Made by a program: the position numbers and the translations under genes. From assembly GCA_003988855.1 (NCBI GenBank), contig QYAI01000055.1, positions 62,001-126,000 on the forward strand: a DNA stretch of 64,000 nucleotides, in the 5' to 3' direction. Source of the DNA: Arachnopeziza araneosa (taxonomy: Eukaryota; Ascomycota; Leotiomycetes; Helotiales; Arachnopezizaceae). Of this stretch, positions 20,918 to 32,398 are shown piece after piece. The notes beneath the pieces were generated by a model, which was given only the letters and a program-made list of their open reading frames with translations, did no database searches and was not told the origin of the DNA. Each line of letters begins with the position of its first letter. Within the stretch, counting starts at the first letter, position 1.

Positions 20918-21877
20918 CTATGATATGCCGCGGGCGGCCATATCAGAACTGACAACCATAGGAGCCTGACTGAAACCCACGTTTCCCCTGGCTGAGAGAG
21001 CTTTGAGCTCTGGTGAGCCTGCATCTTCTTTCTTCTCAACAATCTCGGATTTTGACCTCTGGCGCCAGATTCGAGAAATTTTATCATACTTATTGGTCTG
21101 TGCTGGCTGGAGTTGTGACGAATATCCAGGAATTGGAGGAAGAGCTGGGAGACTCTGCTCAGGGTACCACTTCATTCCGGCACTAGGCTGCCCTAACACC
21201 GTCTGGCTATTCGATGATTGTCCTTGAGGAAGATGACCATTATCGGGGAAACCAAGCCAGTCACCAGTCTGAGCCAGATCCGTATCTACTTGAGAGGCAC
21301 CTCCGTAAGTATATCCAACATACTCATACTCAGCAACTTCAAATTGTCCTTCAACACCTTGAATCATTTGATCCCGAGGTCCTGTACAAACATCGACTCC
21401 AACCATTGGGTATTGTCCTTGGCCATTTAGCAAATTCATATTAGCATAGTCTTCCCCAAACATTCCTTCTTCATTCAGTCCCTTCTGAGATACGGATGCC
21501 ATACCATCCTCATGATCCGTACGATGCTCAACACGGGAAACTTCCTTGCCCTTCACTTTGTTCTTTCCCCCGCGAGTTCTAAGTCTCTGTCCTCCATGTC
21601 CTTCTTGTCCGTCCTCACGATCAGAAGATCTGAACACAGTCTCACAGAAGCACTCGCTGCGCTCATGTCTACTCCGATGTTCAGCTTCCTCCTTCAGGAC
21701 TCTGGCATTCCAGACAACTCGAGAACAGGCATGGCAGTTGTCATTAGTGAAGATAGGTCGCTCTGCTGGTAAGCTGCAAGGAGGGAACTGCCCGTTTGAC
21801 AAAGTCAGAGGACATTGCCGGAGATATGGAACAGAGCAGTGGCCGCAGTTGAACCCATAAAATTCCTTAACACACAT
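20918..21877 (-). CDS. Uncharacterised protein with Cys/His-rich N-terminus
   Basis: A single-exon frame of 319 aa (minus strand). The first 80 residues hold closely spaced cysteines and histidines (MCVKEFYGFNCGHCSVPYLR, CPLTLSNGQFPPC, NCHAC, ECFCE), which could bind zinc. There is no signal peptide or membrane segment. The middle is basic (RLRTRGGKNKVKGKEVSR) and the rest is low-complexity, rich in Gln, Gly and Tyr. Similar N-terminal patterns occur in many uncharacterised fungal proteins, but I cannot name a family or a function. The gene's 5' side abuts the degenerate-repeat tract starting near 22.0 kb. Intact length, good start context and amino-acid composition argue that it is real. Confidence 0.75.
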   Translation of the reverse strand: MCVKEFYGFNCGHCSVPYLRQCPLTLSNGQFPPCSLPAERPIFTNDNCHACSRVVWNARVLKEEAEHRSRHERSECFCETVFRSSDREDGQEGHGGQRLRTRGGKNKVKGKEVSRVEHRTDHEDGMASVSQKGLNEEGMFGEDYANMNLLNGQGQYPMVGVDVCTGPRDQMIQGVEGQFEVAEYEYVGYTYGGASQVDTDLAQTGDWLGFPDNGHLPQGQSSNSQTVLGQPSAGMKWYPEQSLPALPPIPGYSSQLQPAQTNKYDKISRIWRQRSKSEIVEKKEDAGSPELKALSARGNVGFSQAPMVVSSDMAARGIS

Positions 21878-24489
21878 ATTGGCTTTGTTGATTATTGTTT
21901 AGTTGCTTTTCGTTGACTCGATGTTTCTAAAGGTTTGACTAGTTGGTCAACACTTGCGTGGAAGGAAGCTTAACGGCGATCGTGAATGCGAAAGTGAATG
22001 TTGTTGGGTCGTACTTATTAGTATCTTGTAAATGCGGCCGTGAATTCGACAATGAGATACCTTGTGGTTGTGCCTTGGATGCTATTAGTTGCAAACAACT
22101 AAGGTGATGTGGGTCAAGGATACCGGCAAATTAAACCTGACGACGGAATAGATATTGTGCCTTGAATCGATGTCTTGATGTGTTACTAGTTGCAAGGAAC
22201 AAAGACGATATGAAGTAAGAGTGCGGCCAAAGGTGAACCCGCGACGACGAGATGATGTCTTGAGCCGAGATCTCAATATGCCGCTAGTTGTAGGGAATCA
22301 ATGTAGCATAAATAGACAATGTGAAGGTTAAGGATCAAAGATAGCGTCTTTGTAGCTTCTAAACTTGAGTAATAGACGTAGTAAATCACGGTGTATTGAA
22401 TGTCAGTTCAAAAATAGAATATTAATAGTTGCACAAGCCGACGCAATAAGTCAAATATGTGCGTTCACATTCACTATTTAATTGCTCTAGGCCACAGTCA
22501 GACACTAGGCCAGTGTAGATCGTAGTGCTGTTGTAAAAACCAAACCCCGCAAGTTCTAGTAACCTGACGATTATTGTTTACCCAAAAATATAACACCAGC
22601 GGCAGCGCAAGTCAAAATAGAGAGTAGAGGATATAGTTATAAATCACTAGTGCAATAAATACATCAAGCTACGTAGGTAAGCAAGGTAGCATAAATCACA
22701 AATGCGGTTGCAAATATGAAAATGCCGTATTTTATAGTAAGTTAGAGGTATTCTCGTTGTATATTCGTAACCAAGTGCTGCAAGGAATTGTAAACTAAGG
22801 CGGTATAAGTAAAGGCTTATTATGAGACAACTATTGCAAGTTGCAGTAAGCTAAGGCGGTAAGAGTTGGAAATTTTGTGGTTGAACTTATTGCTGCAAGT
22901 TGCTACAAGTAAACGCAAAATAAGTCAAAACCCCGACTGTCAGATAAAATGTTGCTGTCGGACGAGATAAGTTGTAAGTTGTAAGATACGAGGAAAGATG
23001 AAATACAGTGTCGTTACCGTTAAAGAAAACAACACAAATTGTAGTAAGTCGAGGTAGTAGAACCCAAGATACAGTTGATATCAAAAGAAGGGGCAAATTG
23101 CAGAAAACTAAGGGGAAGTGATTTACTGACGCCGACTTTGAACCACTATAATACAAGGTTCAGAAAACTACCAATATTATACAAGCAGCAGATAAAAGTC
23201 AAGCTTAAGAGCAAAAGACTGATAGGCAGTTGTAGCAGTACTTTTCCTTGATCCTGTATGAATAAAAGAGAGGACAGTTAATAGAATCTAGTATTATGCA
23301 TTCTGCTTTACAGATAGATATCTTTATAAACTCTAATATAATTATAGCGAAGTTACTAGATTTTATAGACGTTACTAAGAGAGACCAAATCTGCAAGTAG
23401 ATTGAGAAATAGAAAGATTTCTGATATAAATAATGGCATGCTGCAAGACCATCTAGCATAACTATTACTGTGGTTTGAGCACAAAGTTTAATTGATTATT
23501 ATTTTACGATTAAATTAAGATTTCTGTACATACATTTAATATCGCTGTGACAGGGACACGTAAACTTATGTTATCGTTAGGGTTGAGGAGACCTGTGGGC
23601 TAGTTCGCTATAACCAGCAGGCGAGAGTTGCTTCTAAGACAACAGGGCTTCAAGGCGAGAAACCATGTACTCACACCAGTAATTACATATATGGACTTCT
23701 TATTCTTGAATTTTTTGATACATTTTGCGAACGGTGAAAAGAGTTGTCAGAAGCGAGTCGATCATCGATGTACAGAAAGAAATAGATATAATATATTCTA
23801 GAGCTATACCATACTGGAGATTAAAGGGGAGGAGGGTTTGGTTATCCTCTCGTCATCGACCTCAAGTTGTTCGGATAGGTGGCATGTCTTGTGTTCATGT
23901 GCCTAAGAATATATTGACCTAGCAGTGCTTATAAGTCATCATTTAGCGGGAGTTGGTCGAACAGCTTGGTTTCTGAAACTGTGCGGTAGCCTGAGAGTAT
24001 TCGTTAACTTGTGAGGTCAACGGAAGCTGAAACTTAATCGGAGGAAGGGTAGAAAAGGGTTGTCTTGCCTAGATGGAGAGAGTGGGCAAGAGACACAACT
24101 GAGAGCAGATTTAAGAGCTACTATCGCAATTTACTGCTACGTTTTTATACGGTGTGAGAGCTGAGAGGTAGCCACTGTCGGACGAAAAGTGGTCATAAAT
24201 TTCAACTTTGCAAAGAGGAATATAGCGGTATAAGAAGCGCCGAGATACGCTCTTTTGAAAGAAAAGTGTCTTGCCCCTCGAAGGAATTTACCTTGAATTG
24301 GAATCATGAGCTGTAATTGTTTGGAAATTATGCTCGCATTATTGAATCATGTTAGAATGTGACATTTTAGAGTACCATGGTGAACTACTCGCCACAGTAT
24401 GAAAGGCTTCATTGGTACAAAAGGAGATCAGGGCTACCAAGAATTGGCAGCCCAGATGCTGATTGACTAGACTACATATTCACAAACTC
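21878..24489. other. Gene-free tract between the Cys-rich gene and ATP3
   Basis: About 2.6 kb with no supported coding region. The left half (22.03-23.13 kb) consists of degenerate tandem repeats, described separately. The right half is AT-rich around 23.2-23.6 kb, then ordinary sequence with no recognisable gene, tRNA or transposase fragment. Confidence 0.6.
22029..23130. repeat. Degenerate tandem repeat tract
   Basis: A recurring anchor TAGTTGCAA and variants occurs near 22086, 22186, 22283 and 22428, about 97-100 bp apart for the first three, with partly conserved flanks (GTGCCTTG, GTGCGGCC, GACGACG). Further right a second version, TTGCAGTAAGCTAAGGCGG, recurs with changes near 22787, 22840, 22897, 23038 and 23097, mostly 53-59 bp apart. 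Copies are strongly diverged, as in an old minisatellite or the decayed remnant of a repeated element. Neither the source nor any role is visible. Confidence 0.65.
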
Positions 24490-25589
24490 TCATTCTTCTG
24501 AAGCCGCAGCGCCAGTAATAATCTCGACCAACTCGCCAGTGATAACTGCTTGACGGGTTCGGTTGAACAAAATTTGATACTTGTTGATCATATCACCAGC
24601 GTTCTTAGATGCGTTCTATATGATATTAGCATATCTCAGTGGCTACCTAATATTCTTGACATACATCCATAGCGTTTCGACGAGCAGATTGTTCACAAGC
24701 GTGGCCTTCAGCAAGAGCCCAGAAGAGAGAGTTGGACAGTGCGTATTCACGGAGATTAGCAAGGACTTCGTCGTCAATTTCGAAAGCAGAGAAGTTAGCT
24801 GCCGACATATATTAGTATCAACTTGTATCTTTAGCAAGGATATCTTACGGGAGTTTGCGATGGCCTCCTCCGAGAAAGCTTCAATTGGGGTAGCCTCGTA
24901 ACTCTGGGCATTAAGGAACTTGTTATAAACAATCTGAATCGACGCATAGTCGGTTGGAAGTAGGGAGATTTGATCGGCAATTGCTTGAGCATCTGCAAAT
25001 GTTGGGATATCTTTGCCGATACCAGCAAAGCTCAAGACAATATTCTTGCCGTTTGATCGACCCAGTTGTGCCTTGCACTTCTCTCCCAGAACGACAATGT
25101 CTGCATTTGGCTTCTCGGCGAGCATTTTGCGTACACGTTTGCTCAACCCAGAGTGAATACCACCACAGAGACCTTTGTCAGAGCTCGCAACGACAATCAG
25201 GTACTTCTTATCATCCCCTTCTAAAGGCTTGGTCTCGGCTTGCTCGAATACAGTATTACTCGTTTGACCGTATTGTCTTGATTCAACCATGGCACGTTGA
25301 GCTCTTGTGAGCTTGGTGGAAGCTACAATCTTCATCGTATTGGTAATTTTCTCAATATTCCGGATGGACTTGAGTCGGTCCTCAATCTCGCGTAGAGTGG
25401 CAAAGGTCGCAGCATTTGGTCTGTGAAAAATCACATTAGCTTGATATCCAGTAACGTCTCTATCCTGCGTTTTTGATGCCGCTTGTAAGAAAGCTTCTGG
25501 CTTTCCTTGACAGCTCCGTAGGGTAATTCTCACCGGATAGAGGATAGAGCCCCAACTCTGACTGCTGGCCTAGCTACCCTTGAAAGCAT
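24490..25589 (-). CDS. ATP3: ATP synthase F1 subunit gamma
   Basis: Exons 25534-25589, 24849-25420, 24665-24798 and 24490-24615 (minus strand) give 295 aa. The gamma subunit is the rotor shaft of mitochondrial F1Fo ATP synthase. The first exon holds the presequence (MLSRVARPAVRVGALSSIR). Then come ATLREIEDRLKSIRNIEKIT, the MKIVASTKL segment, the central SSDKGLCGGIHSGLSK, and the C-terminal helix SARRNAMDNASKNAGDMINK with LFNRTRQAVITGELVEIITG at the end. All three introns have GT-AG ends; the third lies exactly between NAMD and NASKN. The gene is divergent from TOP1, with a TCACGTGA palindrome 148 bp upstream of its start. Confidence 0.96.
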
Positions 25590-26095
25590 CTCGATTGACA
25601 CAGAGAGATTGTTTGTTAGACTTCCGAAGGTCGAAGTAAGGTCAATTGATGATTTCTAGTGTAGTTGACGACCAAATTTCGATGGAGGTTCAATAGCGCA
25701 GCCGAAGCCTCAGGCCGCACGGCTATTTTCCGGCAGTCACGTGAAATTCAGGTCCATGTTTTTTTCCGTATGGGGCCTTCGATTTACTTGACCTTGGACG
25801 GATGCCAGATACCGACTCGTGCATTCGCTTTTCTCTGTATGCAAGTTCTCTTTCAATACAACACTCCTTTCCGAGTTGTTCATAAGCTCGTTTATTCTTT
25901 TACTTTGCACAGTCCAAACAATACCGTTCCCTTTCGTCATTCTCATAGGTACGTTGGCTAGCCTTGCGACTTCAGCTCGCGTCGTCGGATTCACACGTCG
26001 ACACTTGGCTACCACAAGCACAAACAGTGACGACGCTCAGAATCCAGGCCGCTTTTCGTCCGCCGCATCTACAAGTATCTCCAATTTATTCCAAG
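25590..26095. promoter_or_regulatory. Divergent promoter ATP3 / TOP1 with CACGTG palindrome
   Basis: 506 bp between the start codons. TCACGTGA at 25737-25744 is a perfect 8-bp palindrome of the bHLH/Cbf1 type. The right half is pyrimidine-rich and probably the TOP1 leader. Confidence 0.5.
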
Positions 26096-29000
26096 ATGTC
26101 GAACTCGTCGGACTCTGATGCCCCTCTGGCAAGGAGCAATGGTCGCAATGGTCACAGTATGTAGTATTTCGGTTTTGAGCCTGTTTCTCAACTTCTCTTT
26201 TGTCGTACTATTCTGCGGCATCAGTTAACACATTGAACTCTAGTGTCGGCAGCCCGTATTTCCAAAGATGCCGACAACGCAATGGACAAGAGCATTGGAA
26301 AAATGAAGGCTGCGCCTCCTGGTGTCAGCATTAGGAATGGGCCAGTCACTGACGACAAGATGTATATTGATGAGCCTACTACCAATGGAACGGCCAAACG
26401 CAAGTCTCGCAGCAGCATTTCTAAACCGGTTAACTATAATGTGGATAAGGATAGCGACGAGGATGCGGTACCGTTGGTATGGGAATCTTCGGCAACCTCT
26501 TGGCCATACGATCACTTTAGCATTGAAACCTGGCTAACAAGGTCGCTAGGCCAAACGTCAGAAAATCTCGAAGAAGGTCGCCGAGTCCGACTCAGACGAT
26601 GATGCTCCCTTGGCAGCAAGCCGGAAACTCCCCCCAAAAGCGCAGGCTACGTTTAACGATTCCTCGGATGACGCACCGCTTGCCAAGATATCGAAGGTGA
26701 AGGCTTCTATAGAAAAGAAAGCCGAAAAGGAAGCAAAGGCTATTCGCGCAAAGGAAAGCAAAGCCAAAACCGCTTTGAAGAAGGTTGCAAAGAAGCAAGA
26801 GACTGATAGTGAGGAGGAGGTTAAATCCAAACCAAAGAAAAAGTCAAATGGCGTTACTCCAAAAAAGATAAATGGCAGCAAGCTTGAGGATTCGGATTCG
26901 GATGTCCCTCTAATCAAGAAAGCTGCTGCAAAGATAAATGGCAAAGCGAAGGTTAAAGAAGAAAAGGCAACGCCAAAGAAGGGAGCAAAAAAGGACGAGA
27001 GCGAGGAGGCGGAGGAGGAAGTTTATAAGGTACGTTATCTAGAAAGCATACGAAAACCCCCCAAGAGTTTGTGTACTAACTTTCCATAGTGGTGGCAAGA
27101 AGTTAAAGATGACGATAGTATTAAATGGAACACGCTTGCTCATGTATGGGTTCCCTTTTTTCCTGCCAAGCAGGTCCTGTAAACTGACAAGTAACTTAGA
27201 ATGGTGTCATTTTCCCACCTCCTTACGAACCACTTCCTAAGAATGTCAAGCTCCTTTACGATGGTGTTCCGGTCATTCTTTCCATCGAAGCAGAGGAAAT
27301 TGCTGGGTTTTTTGGAGCAATGTGTATGTTAGAATATCTCTAGCGTTGTGATTGTTATTGCTGACGGCTGGCTTCTAGTGAACTCTACTTTAAACGTTGA
27401 CAATCCCGTTTTCCAGAAGAACTTCTTCGCCGATTTCACGGAAGAGGTCAAAAAGACAGGAGGTGCAAAAGACCTAAGTGGTAAACAAGTCAACATCAAG
27501 GAATTTCCTAAGCTCGACTTCAAGCCGATATTCGCATTTTATGACGGCAAGAACCAAGAGAAGAAGGCCAAGTCTGGTGCCGAGAAGAAGGCAGACAAAG
27601 CTGCGAAGGATGTCATTGAAGCACCATATACCACCTGCCTGTGGGATGGTCGTAAGGAGCAAGTCGGCAATTTCCGAGTCGAACCACCTGGACTATTCCG
27701 TGGTCGTGGAGCCCATCCCAAGACTGGTAAAGTCAAAAGAAGAGTTATGCCAGAACAAGTCACAATCAACATTGGAAAAGAGGCAATGGTACCCACTCCC
27801 CCAGAAGGTCACAAGTGGAAAGCCGTTCAGCACGATAATAAAGCTACATGGCTAGCAATGTGGCAAGAGAATATCAATGGTGCTTACAAATATGTCATGC
27901 TTTCGGCTAAGAGTAGTGTTAAAGGCCAGAGTGACTACAAAAAGTTTGAGAAGGCTCGAGAGCTGAAGAAGCACATTGATCGCATTCGAAAGGATTACAC
28001 AAAGGACCTCCGTGCTGGGCTGATGGCAGACCGGCAGCGAGCTACCGCTGTGTACCTCATTGACAAGTTTGCATTACGTGCAGGCAATGAGAAAGACACT
28101 GAAAACGAGGCAGAGACTGTTGGATGTTGCTCTTTGAAGTTTGAACACGTCACACTAAAACCACCAAATACTGTCATCTTCGACTTTCTTGGAAAAGACA
28201 GTATTCGATTTTACGAAGAGTTCACAGTAGATGAGCAAGTTTTCAAGAATTTGAGACATTTCAAGAAATCTCCAAAAACAGATGGTGATGATATCTTTGA
28301 CCGCCTCAACACCACCCAGCTCAATAAGCATTTGACAAACTACATGCCTGGACTTAGTGCTAAGGTTTTCCGTACATATAACGCCTCATTCACAATGTCA
28401 ACACTTTTGAAGGAGCTCAAGAATACCAACATCTCTGTTCAGGAAAAAGTCAAACTCTACAATGACTGCAACAGAAAGGTCGCTATTCTTTGCAACCATA
28501 AGCGGACTGTTGGCGCTAGTCACGAGGCCCAGATGGAAAAAATGGCAGACAGAGTAAGCTTACCTCGATTAACAATTTGTCATGAACAGTACTTACTGAC
28601 ATCCAAAAAGATCAAAGGTCTTCAGTATCAGCAGTGGCGTCTCCGACAAATGATTCTGGACGTTGATTTGAAACAGAAAAAGAAGAAGGGAGCCGATTGG
28701 TTTGAACTCCATGAGGATCTTGATGAAGCTTGGATTCTTGAACACCAAACTTTCCTTGTCGACGAACAGCGTGCAAAGATCGAGAAAAAATTCCAGAAAG
28801 ATAATGAAAAGCTCGTTGCCGAAGGTCAGAAAGAGATGAAGGCAAAGGAACTCGCTGAACGACTTGGAGTTGTTGATGAACTTGAGAAGAAATTCAAAAA
28901 GGAGAATAAAACAAAGAAAGTCGAAGCTGAGGGCAAAGGCCCGTCTGTCGAAAAGTTTGAAGCAAGTATTCAGAAACTTGATGACCGTATTGCTGCCATG

Positions 29001-29246
29001 AGACTACAGGCCGAAGACCGAGAAGGCAACAAGGAGGTTGCTCTTGGTACCAGTAAGATTGTAAGTGCGCGCTTCATTTACGAGAGCTATTGCTGACACT
29101 TATAGAACTACATCGATCCGCGCCTTACTGCTGTTTTTTCAAAGAAATTTGAGGTGCCTATTGAAAAATTATTCTCGAAGACTCTCCGAGAGAAATTTAC
29201 GTGGGCCCTTGATTCGGTTGAGGATGATGAAGATTGGGAATTCTAA
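26096..29246 (+). CDS. TOP1: DNA topoisomerase I (type IB)
   Basis: Exons 26096-26156, 26244-26476, 26550-27029, 27090-27143, 27200-27323, 27379-28553, 28611-29060 and 29106-29246 give 905 aa. The nuclear enzyme relaxes supercoils through a 3'-phosphotyrosyl link. The N-terminus is charged, with five acidic DxPL-type motifs and Lys-rich stretches. The core begins YKWWQEVKDDDSIKWNTLAH, with NGVIFPPPYEPLP, IDKFALRAGNEKDTENEAE, TYNASFTMSTLLKEL and CNHKRTV. A coiled-coil linker precedes the catalytic motif SKINYIDPRL with Tyr 861. The 57-nt intron 28554-28610 is stop-free and 3n long; removing it gives DRIKGLQYQQWRLRQM, the normal family sequence. Confidence 0.96.
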
Positions 29247-29851
29247 TAAAGCTTCGTTGACTTTGTCCGTACAGCGTTGTCATTCGTTTCATTCGAAGTT
29301 GCATTTACGGCAGAGGGCGAGGCGGTCCAGTTGCATTATTAGCGTTATAGATGATCTTGAGCTCTGAAATGGCTTGTAGGGAACCGATAGGCTTGAGGAT
29401 CTCCCAGAACCATAATTTTCATTCTGAAAACTTGGTTGCTGCTGCCTTTCTACTACTCGATTTCCTTAGAAGATATTCTACTCAGGTAATCTCATATGCT
29501 CAACACTCCTTAAACCATGACGTTGCATAGCATAGGTTGCTTGATAGGAATAGAAATACATAAGTAGACAAAACGGCACATATTAGATCCTTGAGTCTGC
29601 ACACTCTCTATAATGGTCATGTTGAGATGTATTCATTCATGGCACAATTCATATTTATATTCTTAGTCGGCTTGTCTAGAACCAAAAAATCAGCGATTAC
29701 TTAAAGTAAGCGATGGTTTTTGCAGTATCTTCTGCAAGTTAATATCTCAAAAGTCGTTTTAAATGTTAGTGTGTGAGTACCAGGAGATTTGTGAGAAGGA
29801 GTAGGCACGTGACATTAACTTCAAGATCTCTCTCCTGCGTCTAGCCAAAAG
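29247..29851. other. Intergenic region TOP1 to COQ6
   Basis: About 600 bp, AT-rich in the middle. A CACGTGA element lies at 29806-29812, 40 bp before the COQ6 ATG. No gene is seen. Confidence 0.5.
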
Positions 29852-31402
29852 ATGCGAGATATGAGGACGATTGACAGAATGAAACCAATTTCGCATACAA
29901 TTTCTGCTGGCACATATATCTGCTGTACTTGTACTCACCAGCTACGGCGGCAAACTCGAAGATATGCAACAAGCGCTATTGTATCATCAGATCCAGACAC
30001 GTACGATATTGTGTGCGTGGGTGGTGGACCGGCTGGGTTGAGCCTTCTTGCTGCTCTACGTGCTTCACCCACCATAACTATCATATCCAACAACTAACTT
30101 GTACCTGTAGAGTCTTCCCCGTCGACAGCTAATCTAAAGGTGGCCTTAATTGAAAGTCAAGATTTGAACAAGGCTCGCACTTTTTCTCTTCCCCGCAACC
30201 AATTCTCCAACAGATGTAGCTCCCTCACGCCCTCCTCGGCACGTTTTCTAGATCGAATAGGAGCATGGAAACATATCCAGAGAGATAGAGTACAGGCGTA
30301 CCAGGAGATGCAGGTCTGGGATGGGGTTACTGGGGCGGCAATTGAGTTTGGCTGGCCCCAGGAGCAAGTGGGGAGTACAATTGCTTACATGAATGAGAAT
30401 CTTAACTTGACTTCAGCATTGTTGAAAAGGATCGAAGAACTGGGTAAGACTGAGGTTTTGGACGAGGAGAAGGTGGAGGATATCACTCTTGGTGAGGAAA
30501 CAGAGGAGTTGGATTTAAGGAGCTGGCCAGTGGTACACCTGAGTGATGGGAGAAAGCTCACTGCGAGGCTGCTTGTGGGTGCAGATGGTGCGAACAGTCC
30601 AGTGAGGAAGTTTGCGGGAATCGAAAGTCGAGGTTGGGATTACGATAGGCACGGTGTAGTGGCAACATTGGAGCTGGAAGGACATGAATGGGAAGGAGGT
30701 GAGGTCAAGACAGCATACCAGCGATTCTTGCCTACTGGCCCTGTGGCTCTCTTGCCACTCCCGGGGAACTTCTCGACTCTGGTATGGTCTACGACACCGG
30801 CATTGGCAGCTTGTTTGAGGTCTTTAAGTCCAAAAGATTTTATTGCTACTGTCAACGCCGCTTTCAGACTGTCACCAGTCGACCTAGCTTACTTGCATAC
30901 ACTAGAGTCAGGGCAGGCCGACGAAGTTTCGTGGAGGTCACGGCATACACAGTTTGACGCGCAACGGATTCCCCGTCAAGTCACTGGAGTATCAGAAGGA
31001 AGTATTGCATCGTTCCCTCTGAAATTACGGCACACCGATACATACATTGGTGAGCGTGTTGCCCTCGTTGGGGATGCAGCTCATACTATCCATCCGCTTG
31101 CTGGGCAGGGCCTCAACCAAGGGCAAGGGGACGTGGAATGCCTTGCCAAGACCATTGAGTATTCGGTTCTTCATGGGCAAGATATCGGTACTCAAATGTC
31201 CCTGGAATCCTATAATGCTCAGAGATATGCCACAAACCATCTGCTTCTTGGGGTGTGCGATAAATTGCATAGGTTGTACAGTGTTGAGAGCGGACCGCTG
31301 ATCCCCCTCCGGAGCATAGGACTACGAGCTGTGAATGCTCTTAGTCCCGTGAAGCGCTTCTTCATGGAACAGGCAGCCGGGACAGGGATGAAGATTTTGT
31401 GA
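29852..31402 (+). CDS. COQ6: Ubiquinone biosynthesis monooxygenase COQ6
   Basis: Exons 29852-30059 and 30111-31402 give 499 aa. COQ6 is an FAD-dependent hydroxylase of the coenzyme Q ring, on the matrix side of the mitochondrial inner membrane. A basic presequence (HQLRRQTRRYATS) precedes the FAD fold YDIVCVGGGPAGLSLLAAL. Other marks are the second motif VGADGANSPVRKFAGI and the third, GERVALVGDAAHTIHPLAGQ, followed by GLNQGQGDVECLA. The 51-nt intron (branch CAACTAAC) joins to give AALQSSPSTANLKVALIES. Starts at 29852 or at the later ATG 29879 are both possible; either leaves a targeting-type N-terminus. Confidence 0.92.
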
Positions 31403-32398
31403 AAGGAGACATAGTCGCTTCTGTTGTATGATATGACGAGTTTGTTAGCATGATGGATATTGCTTTGGGGACGCGACAAACGGGGAAAAGTCGGCGGTGT
31501 TTCTTTCGCCCCAGAAGATTGGTTGTAGAGTTTGAGCAGTTGCTCTTATCGTGATGATAATTCAAGATGGTGTATCCGGTAGTACATGTCAGAGTGTCGA
31601 GCGGATCAGCAAGGGGGTAGGGGCCATTTTGTATATCACGGGCTTGTCGTCCTCGGACAATTGAAGGTCTTGCTCCTGTTGGCTTTCCTTTTCTTCTCCG
31701 CTGCCGTGCATCTTTTCTTGCCAGGCTCCTGCAGCTGAGCGGTAATGCCATGCCATGCCATGCACGCCGTGACGCGCCCTTTTCCATTCTACATGCCACA
31801 TCAACTGCTTCATAGTCTGCTCTGCTATCCCACCTCTTGAACATGGCCATAATATCCAGCAGCAAGGAGAGGTAAGGAGGCGACCTCAGGCGCACTGCGG
31901 CTGATGCATCTAGCCGACTCCAAGTCTCCAGACGACGGGCGTATCGACCGGAGATGCCATGTTGAGAGATCATCGTTCTGGTCATCAACAACAGACGAAC
32001 GGAGGAGAATGTGGAGATGCTGTGCAGGACGCACTGAGGGTCTCAGACGGGGTGGTTGATGCAAGGAGCGGTGCGTGCTCAGGCGCAAAGAGCCATGTCA
32101 GATCCATGCGGCCGTGGTAGAGCAGAGGCGCACATCTTCGTCGTTTCGTTTCACGCCTCCCACTGGACGTACAGTACCTCCTGAGTAGGTACTGTACAGT
32201 CTTGATGAGATGGCTGGATCGTCTAGAGACGCATCCTCCGCTCACAGACAGCCAGGGGCCCGTCCTTTGCTTCTTCCTCTTTTTCTCCTTATAAGTCATG
32301 GCCTCCTCGTCGACGTGTGCGCGTGGTAAGGTGTTTTCCTTCTTATTCGCGCTGTTTCGTTGGATTGTCTTCTTTTCTTCCTCTGCACAGCTTTCACC
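31403..32398. other. Intergenic region COQ6 to TPR-like gene
   Basis: About 1 kb without a recognisable gene. It holds three near-perfect TGCCA units at 31746-31760 and a perfect 11-bp inverted repeat at 32169-32197. Open frames on the minus strand (for example 31362-31991) show no domain. Confidence 0.5.
32169..32197. repeat. Perfect 11-bp inverted repeat with 7-nt loop
   Basis: GTACAGTACCT at 32169-32179 is exactly reverse-complementary to AGGTACTGTAC at 32187-32197, with CCTGAGT between them. It lies about 200 bp upstream of the start at 32399. It could form a hairpin or be a dimeric protein-binding site. Confidence 0.85.

Noticed and set aside
23205..23459. AT-rich minus-strand frame in the repeat tract, considered as a transposon relic
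   Set aside because: No transposase or reverse-transcriptase motif, no terminal repeats or target duplication seen.
31362..31991. 209-codon minus-strand frame after COQ6
   Set aside because: Overlaps the COQ6 3' end, contains the TGCCA repeats, and has a low-complexity Arg/Ser composition without a domain.
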